In this document: in pieces, positions 42,556-50,938 of the stretch
Layout: the number at the start of each line of letters is the position of its first letter
Numbering within the stretch: the stretch's first letter is position 1
Assembly (NCBI RefSeq): GCF_008923205.2
Contig: NZ_WBMS02000057.1
Location: forward strand, 1 to 57,238
DNA: 57,238 nucleotides
DNA from: Actinomadura physcomitrii
GTDB lineage: Bacteria > Actinomycetota > Actinomycetes > Streptosporangiales > Streptosporangiaceae
Reading direction: 5' to 3'
Position numbers and translations under genes: made by a program
Notes under the pieces: generated by a model
The model's database searches: none
What the model saw: the letters and a program-made list of their open reading frames with translations, nothing else
Told to the model about the DNA's origin: nothing

Positions 42556-43350
42556 ATGTACGAGACGATTCTTTACGAGGTCGCGGAGCGGGTCGCGCGG
42601 ATCACGCTGAACCGGCCCGACGCGCGCAACGCGCTCAGCGACCCGATGATCGGCGAGCTGCTCGACGCGTTCGAGCGGGCGAAGGCCGACGGCGGCGTGC
42701 GGGTCATCGTGCTGACCGGGGCGGGCGACCGGGCGTTCTGCGCGGGCGCCGACCTCGGCGGGCTCGGCCGGGCGCAGGCGGACGGACGGTCCGTCGCCGA
42801 CCCCGGCGCGATCCGCGAGAGCGCCCCGTTCCGGCTGTTCACCGCGTTCCCGAAGCTCGGCAAGCCGATCATCGCGCGGCTGGCGGGGCACGCGGTCGCC
42901 GGCGGGCTCGGCCTCGCCGCGGCGTGCGACCTGGTGGTGGCGGCCGACGACGTCACGCTCGGCACCCCCGAGGTGAACGTCGGCCTGTGGCCCATGATGA
43001 TCATGGCGATCATCAACCGGAACGTGGCGCCCAAGCACGCGTTCAAGCTCTACTACACCGGGCAGCGCGTCACCGCGGCCGAGGGCCGCGAGATCGGCCT
43101 GGTGACCGAGGTCGTGCCGCGCGCGGAGCTGGACGCGCGGGTGGACGAGCTGGCCCGCACCATCGCCGCCAAGAGCCCGCTCGGGCTGCGCCGGGGCCGC
43201 GACGCGTTCTTCGCGATCGAGGGCCGCCCGCTGGAGGACCAGGTGGAGCACCTGCTGTCGCAGCTGGTCGGGCTGGCCGCGACCGAGGACGCCAAGGAGG
43301 GCATCGCGGCGTTCCTGGAGAACCGCGCCCCCGACTTCCAGGGCCGCTGA
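42556..43350 (+). CDS. enoyl-CoA hydratase/isomerase (crotonase) family
   Basis: 264 residues from ATG 42556 (GAGGGTGGAG upstream). Crotonase signatures: RITLNRPDARNALSD, RAFCAGADLGGLG, HAVAGGLGLAAACDLVVAADD and GTPEVNVGLWP. The first catalytic Glu (in TPEV) is present. At the position of the second (E164 in rat crotonase, aligned by eye) the sequence has Lys or Phe (APKHAFKLYYTG). It may therefore be an isomerase, dehalogenase or ring-cleaving member rather than a classical hydratase. It follows the thiolase but after a terminator. Confidence 0.87.
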   Translation: MYETILYEVAERVARITLNRPDARNALSDPMIGELLDAFERAKADGGVRVIVLTGAGDRAFCAGADLGGLGRAQADGRSVADPGAIRESAPFRLFTAFPKLGKPIIARLAGHAVAGGLGLAAACDLVVAADDVTLGTPEVNVGLWPMMIMAIINRNVAPKHAFKLYYTGQRVTAAEGREIGLVTEVVPRAELDARVDELARTIAAKSPLGLRRGRDAFFAIEGRPLEDQVEHLLSQLVGLAATEDAKEGIAAFLENRAPDFQGR

Positions 43351-43779
43351 TCCCACCCCGCCGCGCGGTGGCCGAATCCGGACACCGATTTCCAGCCGCG
43401 CCGTTCGGCCCGCAAAAGCCGCAGGTTGATCGCCGTCCATCTCTGAACTGGTATGGCGGCACGCCTCATCGCCCGCTTTTGTTCGCTTCCACAACTTTGA
43501 CAAGTGATGTCAAGGTGATGGAAAGAAGAGTTCCCTGGTCAGACACATGTGCGAGCGCCTCAGTGGTGTGCGTTCCGGCTCTTCTCCTCCTTTTGCCGGC
43601 CGGTACAGGCTGTGGACACATGTCCAGTTCGCGAGGTATGAAACTTGGCAAAAGCCCTTTGCGGCACAACGGGATCGAGGGGTGGTCGATCGGTACGCGG
43701 AAGTCACGGGACGGATCGGAACGTCTAACGCTGAGTGAAGATCCCTTCACACTGTGTTATTGTCACGGATGGGTGCCGA
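43351..43779. other. 429-base low-GC region upstream of the radical SAM cassette
   Basis: No convincing gene; short frames on both strands have no recognisable features. One sampled 60-base line is only about 52% G+C, against about 70% in a line of the crotonase gene upstream. It contains the TTGACA-AGTGA-TGTCAA palindrome (43497-43513) and ends with a possible -10 TATTGT (43758-43763) before GTG 43780. It looks like acquired sequence carrying the cassette promoter. Confidence 0.5.
43497..43513. promoter_or_regulatory. palindromic operator-like site
   Basis: A perfect inverted repeat TTGACA-AGTGA-TGTCAA. Its arms match the -35 consensus on both strands, but no matching -10 hexamer lies 16-18 bases away on either strand, so it is more likely a repressor or activator site. 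Confidence 0.4.
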
Positions 43780-44598
43780 GTGGATCGATCGAGTGCCGCG
43801 AGCATCAGCAGGCTCGCCAGCTCGGTCGCGTCCGCCATTCTTCTCGGCATCTGGATAAATGTGTTCACCGACAGACGGGAGGGGGCCGGATACCTCGACG
43901 CGCTGACGGACCTCGGCTACGGAAACCTGCTCCTGGTGGCGAGCATCCTCGTGCTGGTGGTTCATGAGCTTCTGCTCCGGAGGTTACAGAAATTGGAATT
44001 CGATGATCTGGAGAACGGCTTCGAACTGCTCCGCCACCGGGAGCGGCAGATGCTGCATGAGGCGCTCGATCTGACCTGCTCGCTCATCGCCAAGACGTTG
44101 GCCGTCCCGTCCAATGCCCGCTACTTCGCCGCAGTTCAGGACGAGTCGGGCGATGTCTTCCTTGAACAGGACCGCGATCTCGCGATCCTGAACATTCCGA
44201 TGCCCCGCGAGTACGGGTTCACGCGGGTGGACGTGACCACTCCCCAGATCGTCAGCGCCCGTGCCTACCGGGAACGCCTGCCGCTGTACGAGAAACTCCC
44301 CGCCAATCATTCCGAATGGTACAGCGAGGACGTCGGCCGGATGATCGAACCGACGCAGCGGTGGGTGCTGGCCTGCCCGGTCCTGTCCCTTGATCCGGTG
44401 ACCAACCGGCACGACGGCGGCAGGCCTCCGCACGGCGTGATCGTGTTCTACGGAACCCAGCTCACCCCGGGCGCCGGCGCCCGGGCGCGGATAGCCGAGA
44501 GCCTGCGGTACTCCCAGAAGTTCGCGGACTACATGTGCAACACCCTGAACACCTTGGAATTGACGCGGAGCATGGAGGGGAGACGTGTTCCCGGCTGA
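43780..44598 (+). CDS. membrane-anchored GAF-like sensor (gene 1 of cassette)
   Basis: 272 residues from GTG 43780, preceded by GGATGGG. An earlier in-frame start at 43735 lacks a good ribosome binding site. Two N-terminal helices (about 12-29 and 46-66) lead to a coiled-coil-like segment (LQKLEFDDLENGFELLRHRERQ). A C-terminal domain follows (about 85-265), with the feel of a GAF fold: MLHEALDLTCSLIAKTL, RYFAAVQDESGDVFLEQ, WVLACPVLSLD, GVIVFYG. No kinase or nuclease motif. Its 3' end overlaps the radical SAM gene by 14 bases. GC content is lower than in flanking genes. I do not recognise a named family; likely a membrane sensor or anchor. Confidence 0.75.
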   Translation: MDRSSAASISRLASSVASAILLGIWINVFTDRREGAGYLDALTDLGYGNLLLVASILVLVVHELLLRRLQKLEFDDLENGFELLRHRERQMLHEALDLTCSLIAKTLAVPSNARYFAAVQDESGDVFLEQDRDLAILNIPMPREYGFTRVDVTTPQIVSARAYRERLPLYEKLPANHSEWYSEDVGRMIEPTQRWVLACPVLSLDPVTNRHDGGRPPHGVIVFYGTQLTPGAGARARIAESLRYSQKFADYMCNTLNTLELTRSMEGRRVPG

Positions 44599-45382
44599 AC
44601 CGCGGTTCCCACCCTCCATCTGCCTGAGGGTGACCAGGCGCTGCAATGCCGCATGCTCCTTCTGCCAGGCCCCGAATACGGATCGGTCCACGCTGACGCT
44701 CGGTGAGATGGACGTGATCGGCGCCGTGCTGGAAAGCCGCGACCTGAGCACGATCAAATTGTCCGGCGGGGAGCCGACCACCAGGAGCGACCTCCCGCGC
44801 ATCGTCACCGCGTTCGGCCTTCGGGGGATCAAGCCGGTCGTCATCACCAATGGCTTCCGAATCGACGCTCCGGTGTTCGGCGCGCTGCGGGCGGTCGACG
44901 GCGAGCTCAAGTTCAGCGTGCACCGCCCCGGCCCGGACAACGACCTCGTCCTGCGGGTCTCCTCCTTCCCCCGGATACTGGCGAATATGGAGGCGGCACG
45001 CGCGCTGCGGGTTCCGTTCTCCATCAATGCGGTCGTCGCCCCCGGCGATGCCGACCGTATGAAAGAGATGGCCGCATTCGCGGTCGAGCAGGGCGCCAGG
45101 AAGATCAGTTTCGTTCCGGTGGTGCCGCGCGGCAGGGCCCGGGCGCGACCGGAATTCGAGTTCGATGCGCCCGGAGTCGCCGACGTACGGGACAGGGTCG
45201 TCGAACTCGCCGCGGATCTGGAGCCGTACATCGTCGTGCGGTGCATCGACATCCGCAAACACGACTACTGGGTGATCGAGAACGACGGTTCGCTGTGGAT
45301 CGAGAGATCGCGCGACGAGGACGACGTGCTGATCATGGAAAAGAACCAGCTCATGGCCCTCGGCGGCCGGATCAGACGATGA
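44585..45382 (+). CDS. radical SAM enzyme without SPASM domain (gene 2 of cassette)
   Basis: 265 residues from GTG 44585, with GAGGGGAGAC directly upstream inside gene 1. The iron-sulfur motif is RRCNAACSFC (Cys20, Cys24, Cys27). LSGGEPTTRSD is the SAM-binding GGE motif, followed by KPVVITNG and KFSVHRPG strands of the partial TIM barrel. The C-terminus (YWVIENDGSLWIERSRDEDD) has no cysteines, so there is no SPASM or second cluster. This size resembles MoaA/QueE-like small radical SAM enzymes. It is not viperin-like at its cysteine motif. Substrate unknown; the deaminase and methyltransferase downstream suggest a nucleoside or base-like compound (inference). Confidence 0.85.
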   Translation: MFPAEPRFPPSICLRVTRRCNAACSFCQAPNTDRSTLTLGEMDVIGAVLESRDLSTIKLSGGEPTTRSDLPRIVTAFGLRGIKPVVITNGFRIDAPVFGALRAVDGELKFSVHRPGPDNDLVLRVSSFPRILANMEAARALRVPFSINAVVAPGDADRMKEMAAFAVEQGARKISFVPVVPRGRARARPEFEFDAPGVADVRDRVVELAADLEPYIVVRCIDIRKHDYWVIENDGSLWIERSRDEDDVLIMEKNQLMALGGRIRR

Positions 45383-45398
45383 ATCGGCAGGCGATCTC

Positions 45399-45911
45399 AT
45401 GTTGCAGGAAATGAAGACCTCCGTCGAACAGATGATGGACATCTGCATCGGCCTCGCGCGCGAGGCCGCGGCGTCGGGCAACTACGCGCTCGGCGCCCTC
45501 GTGGTGCGGGACGGTGAGGTTCTCGCGGAGTCGGGGAGCAGCCTGATCGTCGATGACGACGACCCCAGCGCGCACCCGGAGATGTCGGCGATTCGCGCCG
45601 CGGCGCGCAGGACCGGGTCCCGCTACCTGCGGAACGCGGTGCTCTTCTCCACCCTGGAACCGTGCCCCATGTGCGTGTCCGCCGCGATCTGGGCGAAGAT
45701 GGACGGCGTCGTGTTCGGCGCGACCCAGCAGGACGCCCTGGACTGGGCCGCGCTTCACCCCAGCGATGTCTACACCTGGCGGCAGATAAGGATCACCGCC
45801 CGAGAGATCGCGCGGGCCGGAGAGCCGAGGATCGACGTGCGGGGCGGCGTGCTGCGCGCCGCGTGCAAGGAACTGTTCGCCCTCACCCCCGCCCGGCCGG
45901 ATGCCGGATGA
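45399..45911 (+). CDS. nucleoside/base deaminase, TadA/GuaD-like (gene 3 of cassette)
   Basis: 170 residues from ATG 45399 (GGCAGG upstream; ATG 45411 possible). Zinc-dependent cytidine-deaminase fold: HPEMSAIRAAA (His59, catalytic Glu61) and LEPCPMCVSAAIWA (Cys89, Cys92). HPE instead of the HAE of TadA, and the FGATQQDALDW loop, point away from a standard tRNA adenosine deaminase and toward guanine or free-base deaminases. It would hydrolyse an amino group on a purine- or pyrimidine-like substrate. Its stop overlaps the ATG of the methyltransferase (ATGA), showing translational coupling. Confidence 0.85.
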   Translation: MLQEMKTSVEQMMDICIGLAREAAASGNYALGALVVRDGEVLAESGSSLIVDDDDPSAHPEMSAIRAAARRTGSRYLRNAVLFSTLEPCPMCVSAAIWAKMDGVVFGATQQDALDWAALHPSDVYTWRQIRITAREIARAGEPRIDVRGGVLRAACKELFALTPARPDAG

Positions 45912-46657
45912 GCAGGGGGGACACCGGGGGGCGCTCGGCGTTGTGGACCGAGTCCGCGCTCGACGCGTTCTGGGAGCGCGAACTCGGCTTCCCCGAGCAC
46001 TCCTTCTCCGTGAAGTACGGTCCAGGCCTCGTCGCGATGCTGCGCCGGCACATCTGCGCGGGAGACGACGTGCTCGACTACGGCTGCGGACCCGGCCGAC
46101 TGTCCGCCCTGCTCTGCTCGGACGTCGGCGCCAACGTGTGGGCGACCGACCGCCTCGCGGGCGCGGTGGAGGCGGCGAATCGTCTCAACGCCGCACACCC
46201 CACGTTCCGCGGGGCTCTGGCGGTCGGCGAGTTCGAAGGGGTCACCGGCCGCTTCGACGCGTTGGTGGCGGTGGAACTGCTCGAACACCTTCCCGATGAC
46301 GAGTTGGACGCTTTCTTCGGCACGGCTCACCGCCTGCTGCGCGCCGGCGGCCTGCTGATCGTGACCACGCCCAACCGGGAGCGCCTCGAGGTCAAGGACG
46401 TGCTGTGCCCGTCATGCGGGGCGGTGTTCCACCGGTGGCAGCACCTGAGGAGCATCGACGCCGGCCGGCTCAGGTCATGGGGGACGGCCGCGGGCTTCGG
46501 CGTCAAAGAGATCGTGGAGACCGACTTCGGAGATCGTGTTCCGCGCTTTCCGGGTGCGGCTCGCCGCTGGAAGGGCCGGATCCGGGAGCCGGGTGCCCGG
46601 GGACGAGCCCGGCCGCACCTTGTGGGAGTGTTCGCGCGCTCCCCAGCGGACCGTTGA
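45908..46657 (+). CDS. SAM-dependent methyltransferase with zinc-ribbon insert (gene 4 of cassette)
   Basis: 249 residues; ATG 45908 overlaps the deaminase stop. Motif I is VLDYGCGPGRLS (residues 55-66), followed by the acidic loop VWATDRLAGAVEAA and motif IV DALVAVELLEHLPDDEL. An insertion CPSCGAVFHRWQHLRS (from about residue 167) looks like a small zinc-binding element seen in some glycan- or metabolite-specific methyltransferases. The target is unknown. It ends three bases before the stop of the convergent IclR gene, closing the cassette. Confidence 0.85.
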   Translation: MSRGDTGGRSALWTESALDAFWERELGFPEHSFSVKYGPGLVAMLRRHICAGDDVLDYGCGPGRLSALLCSDVGANVWATDRLAGAVEAANRLNAAHPTFRGALAVGEFEGVTGRFDALVAVELLEHLPDDELDAFFGTAHRLLRAGGLLIVTTPNRERLEVKDVLCPSCGAVFHRWQHLRSIDAGRLRSWGTAAGFGVKEIVETDFGDRVPRFPGAARRWKGRIREPGARGRARPHLVGVFARSPADR

Positions 46658-46660
46658 CCG

Positions 46661-47425
46661 TCAGGAGACGGCGGTGAGGACGAGGGTTCGCTGCAGTTCG
46701 GCGGCGCGGGCGTGCATCCGGTCGGCGGACCTCTCGATCCGGGCGAGCCTGCCGGTGCGGCAGGAGATGGCGAGCGCGCCGATCGCGGTGCCGGTGGCGT
46801 CCGTGACCGGTACCGCGGCGCAGCCGGTGCCGAGCGCGTACTCGTCGCGGTCGAGGGAGAGCCCGCAGGGCGAGCTGAGCGTGCTCAGCAGCCGCGCCGG
46901 CTCGGTGATGGTGTTCGGGGTCAGGTCGACCAGCGGGTGCCGGGACAGGTAGTCGCGGCGCCGTTCCTCGTCGAGCTGGCTCAGCATGCACTTGCCGAGC
47001 GCGGTCGCGTGCGCGGACTCGTCGAAGCCGACCCACAGGTCGACCCGGGGCGCGCGGGGGCCGTCGGCGATGTCGATGAGCCGGATCTCGTCGTCCACGT
47101 GCATGCCGAAGTAGCACGCGACGCCCAGCTCGTCGCGGAGCGCGATCAGCGTCGGGCGGACGCGGGCGAGCAGCTGCTGCGTCCGGCTCCGGCCGTGCAG
47201 CGACTGGACGCGCTCGCCGAGCACCCAGACGCCGTCGGGCAGCCGCGAGGCGTAGCCCTCGTAGGCGAGGGTGCGCAGCAGGTGGTAGGCGGTGGCGAGG
47301 GGCAGCCCGGCCTCGCGGGCCAGCTGCTTGGCCGGCGCACCGCTCGGATGCGACGCCACCGCCTCCATGAGGTGCAGGGCCCGCTGCACCGAGGCGATGA
47401 GCGTGGGTCTGCGTGTCTCGTCCAT
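46661..47425 (-). CDS. IclR family transcriptional regulator
   Basis: 254 residues from ATG 47425 (GTG 47428 also possible; GAGGGAG upstream). The N-terminal winged helix is VQRALHLMEAVASHPSGAPAKQLAREAGLPLATAYHLLRTL. The C-terminal effector domain has the IclR signature region (SAHATALGKCMLSQLD, LDRDEYALGTGCAAVPVTDATG). IclR proteins usually control catabolic genes next to them. This one is divergent from an acyl-CoA dehydrogenase gene; the shared gap has the palindrome AAGCGCTT at 47460-47467. Confidence 0.92.
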   Translation of the reverse strand: MDETRRPTLIASVQRALHLMEAVASHPSGAPAKQLAREAGLPLATAYHLLRTLAYEGYASRLPDGVWVLGERVQSLHGRSRTQQLLARVRPTLIALRDELGVACYFGMHVDDEIRLIDIADGPRAPRVDLWVGFDESAHATALGKCMLSQLDEERRRDYLSRHPLVDLTPNTITEPARLLSTLSSPCGLSLDRDEYALGTGCAAVPVTDATGTAIGALAISCRTGRLARIERSADRMHARAAELQRTLVLTAVS

Positions 47426-47645
47426 CACGCACAGCGAACTCCCTCGGCCCGGCCGGGTCAAGCGCTTTGCCGGTACTCGGCCATGGCGGTCGCGACACGC
47501 CTGCGCGGCGGGAGGAGTACCCCTCGGGCCGACCGGGGAGTAACTTCGGGACAGTGCAACCTCTGGGGGCCGGTCCCCCAGACCCCCGAGGGCTGCCGCC
47601 CGGAGGGCGGGCGGGAGCAGCGGGAACCGCTTCCGAGGAGCCGGC

Positions 47646-49613
47646 ATGAGCCAGCCGAGTCGCACCCAGACGTCCGTCGACGAGCGGACCGCCCGGCGGG
47701 TCGCCGAGGAGGCCCGGGAGAGCGAGTGGCGGCTGCCGAGCTTCGGCAGGCAGCTGTTCCTCGGCGACTTCCGGCTCGGCCTCGTCCACCCGCACCCCCG
47801 CCCGGACGACGACGCGCGCCGCCGCGGCGAGGCGTTCCTCGCCCGGCTCACCGAGTTCTGCGCCACCAGGATCGACCCCGCGCTGATCGAGCGGGAGTCG
47901 CGCATCCCCGACGACGTCGTCGAGGGGCTCCGCGAGATGGGCGCGCTCGGCATGAAGATCCCCGAGCGCTACGGCGGGCTCGGGCTCAGCCAGCTCTACT
48001 ACGGGCGGGCCCTGATGGTGGTGGGGTCGGTCAGCCCGGCGCTCGGCGCGCTGCTGTCGGCGCACCAGTCCATCGGCGTCCCGCAGCCGGTGAAGCTGTT
48101 CGGCACGCAGGAGCAGAAGGACCACTGGCTGCCGCGGTGCGCGAAGCAGATCAGCGCGTTCCTGCTCACCGAGCCCGACGTCGGCTCGGACCCGGCGCGG
48201 CTGCGCGCCACGGCCGTCCCCGACGGCGACGGCTACGTCCTCAACGGCGTGAAGCTGTGGACGACCAACGGCGTCGTCGCCGACCTGGTCGTCGTCATGG
48301 CGCGCGTCCCGAAGTCGGACGGGCGCAAGGGCGGCGTCTCCGCGTTCATCGTGGACATGGCCGCGCCCGGCATCACCGTGGAGAACCGCAACGCGTTCAT
48401 GGGGCTGCGCGGCATCGAGAACGGCGTGACGCGCTTCCACGACGTGCGCGTCCCGAAGGCGAACCTGATCGGCGCGGAGGGCGCCGGCCTGAAGATCGCG
48501 CTGACCACGCTGAACACCGGGCGGCTGTCGCTGCCCGCGATCTGCGCGGCGAGCGGCAAGTGGGCCGCCAAGATCGCCCGCGAGTGGTCGAAGGAGCGGG
48601 TGCAGTGGGGCCGGCCGGTCGGCGAGCACGAGGCCGTGGCCCGCAAGGTCGCGTTCATCGCCGCCACCGCGTACGCGCTGGAGGCCATCCTCGACCTGTC
48701 CGGGCAGCTCGCCGACGACGAGCGGAGCGACATCCGGATCGAGGCGGCGCTGGCGAAGCTGTGGTCGTCGGAGATGGCCTGCCGGATCGCCGACGAGCTG
48801 GTCCAGCTGCGCGGCGGCCGCGGCTTCGAGACGGCCGAGTCGCTGGCGGCGCGCGGCGAGCGCGGCGTGCCCGCCGAGCAGCTGCTGCGCGACCTGCGGA
48901 TCAACCGGATCTTCGAGGGCTCCACCGAGATCATGCACCTGCTGATCGCGCGGGAGGCGGTGGACGCGCACCTGTCCGTCGCGGGCGACATCATCGACCC
49001 CGACGCGTCCGCCGCGGCGAAGGCGCGCGCGGCGGCGAAGGCCGGCGGCTTCTACGCGCGCTGGCTGCCGACCCTCGTGACGGGCGCGGGGCAGCGGCCG
49101 AACGCCTACGCCGAGTTCGGCGCGCTCGCCAAGCACCTGCGGTACGTGGAGCGCTCCTCCCGCAAGCTCGCCCGGTCCATCTTCTACGCGGCGGGCCGCT
49201 GGCAGGGGCGGCTGGAGTACAAGCAGGGCTTCCTCGGCCGGATGGTCGACATCGGCGCGGAACTGTTCGCGATGAGCGCCGTCTGCGTCCGCGCCAATGC
49301 CGATGCTTCGGGCCTCGGTCCGCTTACCGGGTCCATCGTGGACGGCGCGAGCGAGGCCGATGTTCCGGGGGCGTCCGCCGTCCTGCTCGCCGACGCGTTC
49401 TGCCGGCAGGCGCGCGTCCGCGTCGAGGAACTCTTCGACGGGCTGTGGCGCAACACCGACGAGATGGACGTGAAACTCGCGCGCGCCGTCCTCGCCGGGG
49501 ATTTCGCCTGGGTGGAGAAGGGCGTATTGGACCCCTCCATTCCCGGCCCGTGGATCGCGCCCGCCGAACCGGGCCCGAGCGACCGGCCGAGCGTGCACCG
49601 CACGATCGGCTGA
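47646..49613 (+). CDS. acyl-CoA dehydrogenase with long C-terminal domain
   Basis: 655 residues from ATG 47646 (GAGGAG upstream). The ACAD core covers about 50-440: IPERYGGLGLSQLYYGRALM, AFLLTEPDVGSDPARLRA (flavin loop), MGLRGIENGVTRFHDVRVP, and QLRGGRGFETAES followed by EQLLRDLRINRIFEGSTEIMHL. The core is followed by about 200 residues of mostly helical sequence, the layout of VLCAD/ACAD9-type enzymes that act on long-chain acyl-CoA at the membrane. It would be regulated by the divergent IclR protein. Substrate chain length is not determined. Confidence 0.92.
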   Translation: MSQPSRTQTSVDERTARRVAEEARESEWRLPSFGRQLFLGDFRLGLVHPHPRPDDDARRRGEAFLARLTEFCATRIDPALIERESRIPDDVVEGLREMGALGMKIPERYGGLGLSQLYYGRALMVVGSVSPALGALLSAHQSIGVPQPVKLFGTQEQKDHWLPRCAKQISAFLLTEPDVGSDPARLRATAVPDGDGYVLNGVKLWTTNGVVADLVVVMARVPKSDGRKGGVSAFIVDMAAPGITVENRNAFMGLRGIENGVTRFHDVRVPKANLIGAEGAGLKIALTTLNTGRLSLPAICAASGKWAAKIAREWSKERVQWGRPVGEHEAVARKVAFIAATAYALEAILDLSGQLADDERSDIRIEAALAKLWSSEMACRIADELVQLRGGRGFETAESLAARGERGVPAEQLLRDLRINRIFEGSTEIMHLLIAREAVDAHLSVAGDIIDPDASAAAKARAAAKAGGFYARWLPTLVTGAGQRPNAYAEFGALAKHLRYVERSSRKLARSIFYAAGRWQGRLEYKQGFLGRMVDIGAELFAMSAVCVRANADASGLGPLTGSIVDGASEADVPGASAVLLADAFCRQARVRVEELFDGLWRNTDEMDVKLARAVLAGDFAWVEKGVLDPSIPGPWIAPAEPGPSDRPSVHRTIG

Positions 49614-49670
49614 AAAGGCCGCGCCGACCTGCGGTGCGTGACCGCCGGACCGCTGTGCGCTACGGTGGCG

Positions 49671-49711
49671 TGTCCCGGTCGCCGGTCCGTGGGACCGGTC
49701 ACACCGGGACA
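49671..49711 (+). terminator. nested hairpin after acyl-CoA dehydrogenase
   Basis: Outer stem TGTCCCGGT (49671-49679) with ACCGGGACA (49703-49711), inner stem CCGGTCC (49682-49688) with GGACCGG (49692-49698). It begins 57 bases after the stop and lies before the next promoter region. Confidence 0.55.
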
Positions 49712-49881
49712 GACCGGTCACCGATTCCGTAGGCCGATTCCCGAACGCCGGGCATAGCGGTTACGTACGGATGGGTAGACTGTCCCGACCTTGCGCCAGA
49801 GATCAGGCCATCCCCAGGGATCCGGCACGGCGATCCGGCGAAAAACAGGCAGTACGCCAACGCACCCAGCGAGCGGGAAGT

Positions 49882-50700
49882 ATGCAGCAACCTGGTCAGA
49901 AGAAGTCCATCGCAGGCACCCTCCTCAACCTACTCGGAAGCCGCCCGAAGCCCGGTCCCGCGACGCCCACCGCCGGAGACGGCGAGGTCATCCAGCCCGC
50001 CGCCGGCGACGGCGCCCTGGAGAACCACCTGGGCGGCGACGAGGCCCGCAACTACCGCAAGTACGAGTACGAGACCGTCGCCCCGCACGTCGGGCGCTCG
50101 CTGCTGGAGATCGGCTCCGGGCTCGGGCACTTCTCCGAGCAGTTCGCCGGGCGCCTCGACTACCTCGTCGTCAGCGACAACGACCCGTACTGCGTCGGCG
50201 AGCTGCGCAAGCGCTACGACGGCAACGACGACGTCGAGGTCATCGACCTCGAGCTGCCGGCCGAGATCGAGATCCGGCAGAAGGTCGACACGGTCGTGAT
50301 GATGAACGTCCTGGAGCACATCAAGGACGACGTCCAGGCGCTGCGCGACCTCGCGTCCGTCACGCTGCCCGGCGGGCGGATCGTGATCTGGGTGCCCGGC
50401 TACATGCAGCTGTACGGTGACTTCGACCGCAAGGTCGGGCACGTCACCCGCTACACCCCGGCGACGCTGGAGGCCTCCGTCCGCGAGGCCGGCCTCGTCC
50501 CCGAGGTGCTCAAGCCGATCAACTTCCTCGGCGGGATCGCCTGGTGGTTCGCGGTCCGCCGCGGCGGCGCCGGCTACCCCGACCCGCGGCTGGTCAAGAT
50601 CTACGACCGGACGGTGGTGCCGGTGACGCGCGCCATCGAGCGGCTCGTCCGGCCGCCGTTCGGGCAGACCGTCTTCTGCGTGGCCCGCGTCCCGCGCTAG
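49882..50700 (+). CDS. class I SAM-dependent methyltransferase
   Basis: 272 residues from ATG 49882 (GCGGGAAG just upstream). A Pro/Gly-rich head is followed by the core: LLEIGSGLGHFSEQFA (motif I), LVVSDNDPYCVGELRKRY, VVMMNVLEHIKDD (motif IV) and PGGRIVIWVPGYMQLYGDFDRKVGHVTRYT. The GHVTRYT block and a hydrophobic C-terminal part (GGIAWWFAVRRGG) resemble methyltransferases associated with membrane glycolipid or polyprenol-linked glycans (inference). TAGACT about 100 bases upstream may be a -10 element. Confidence 0.85.
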   Translation: MQQPGQKKSIAGTLLNLLGSRPKPGPATPTAGDGEVIQPAAGDGALENHLGGDEARNYRKYEYETVAPHVGRSLLEIGSGLGHFSEQFAGRLDYLVVSDNDPYCVGELRKRYDGNDDVEVIDLELPAEIEIRQKVDTVVMMNVLEHIKDDVQALRDLASVTLPGGRIVIWVPGYMQLYGDFDRKVGHVTRYTPATLEASVREAGLVPEVLKPINFLGGIAWWFAVRRGGAGYPDPRLVKIYDRTVVPVTRAIERLVRPPFGQTVFCVARVPR

Positions 50701-50938
50701 CCGGCGCGGCTGCCCCCGCGGCGACCCGGCACCGCCTCCGGCGGGCATGAGATCAGCACCATCTGAACTCGTGCCGCCGTTTTCGGTATGTCGCCTGTTA
50801 CATGGCGCAACGGGGCGAGCACACTGGGCAGTGGCCGGAACGGTCGCGGGCCGCCTCTCCGGGGGGAGGAGCACCGCATGCTTCCGCGGCGCGCCGCCGT
50901 GACGGCCGGCCACGTCAGTTCCCGTGTGGTCCGACGGT

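Noticed and set aside
43547..43738. Plus-strand frame of 63 residues just before the cassette
   Set aside because: No clear ribosome binding site and no domain; kept only as part of the low-GC intergenic region.
43466..43750. Minus-strand frame of 94 residues upstream of the cassette
   Set aside because: No ribosome binding site, no recognisable motif, and it crosses the palindromic control region.
44585..45382. Possible viperin-like antiviral radical SAM enzyme
   Set aside because: The cysteine motif surroundings (RRCNAACSFC) and C-terminus do not match what I know of prokaryotic viperins.
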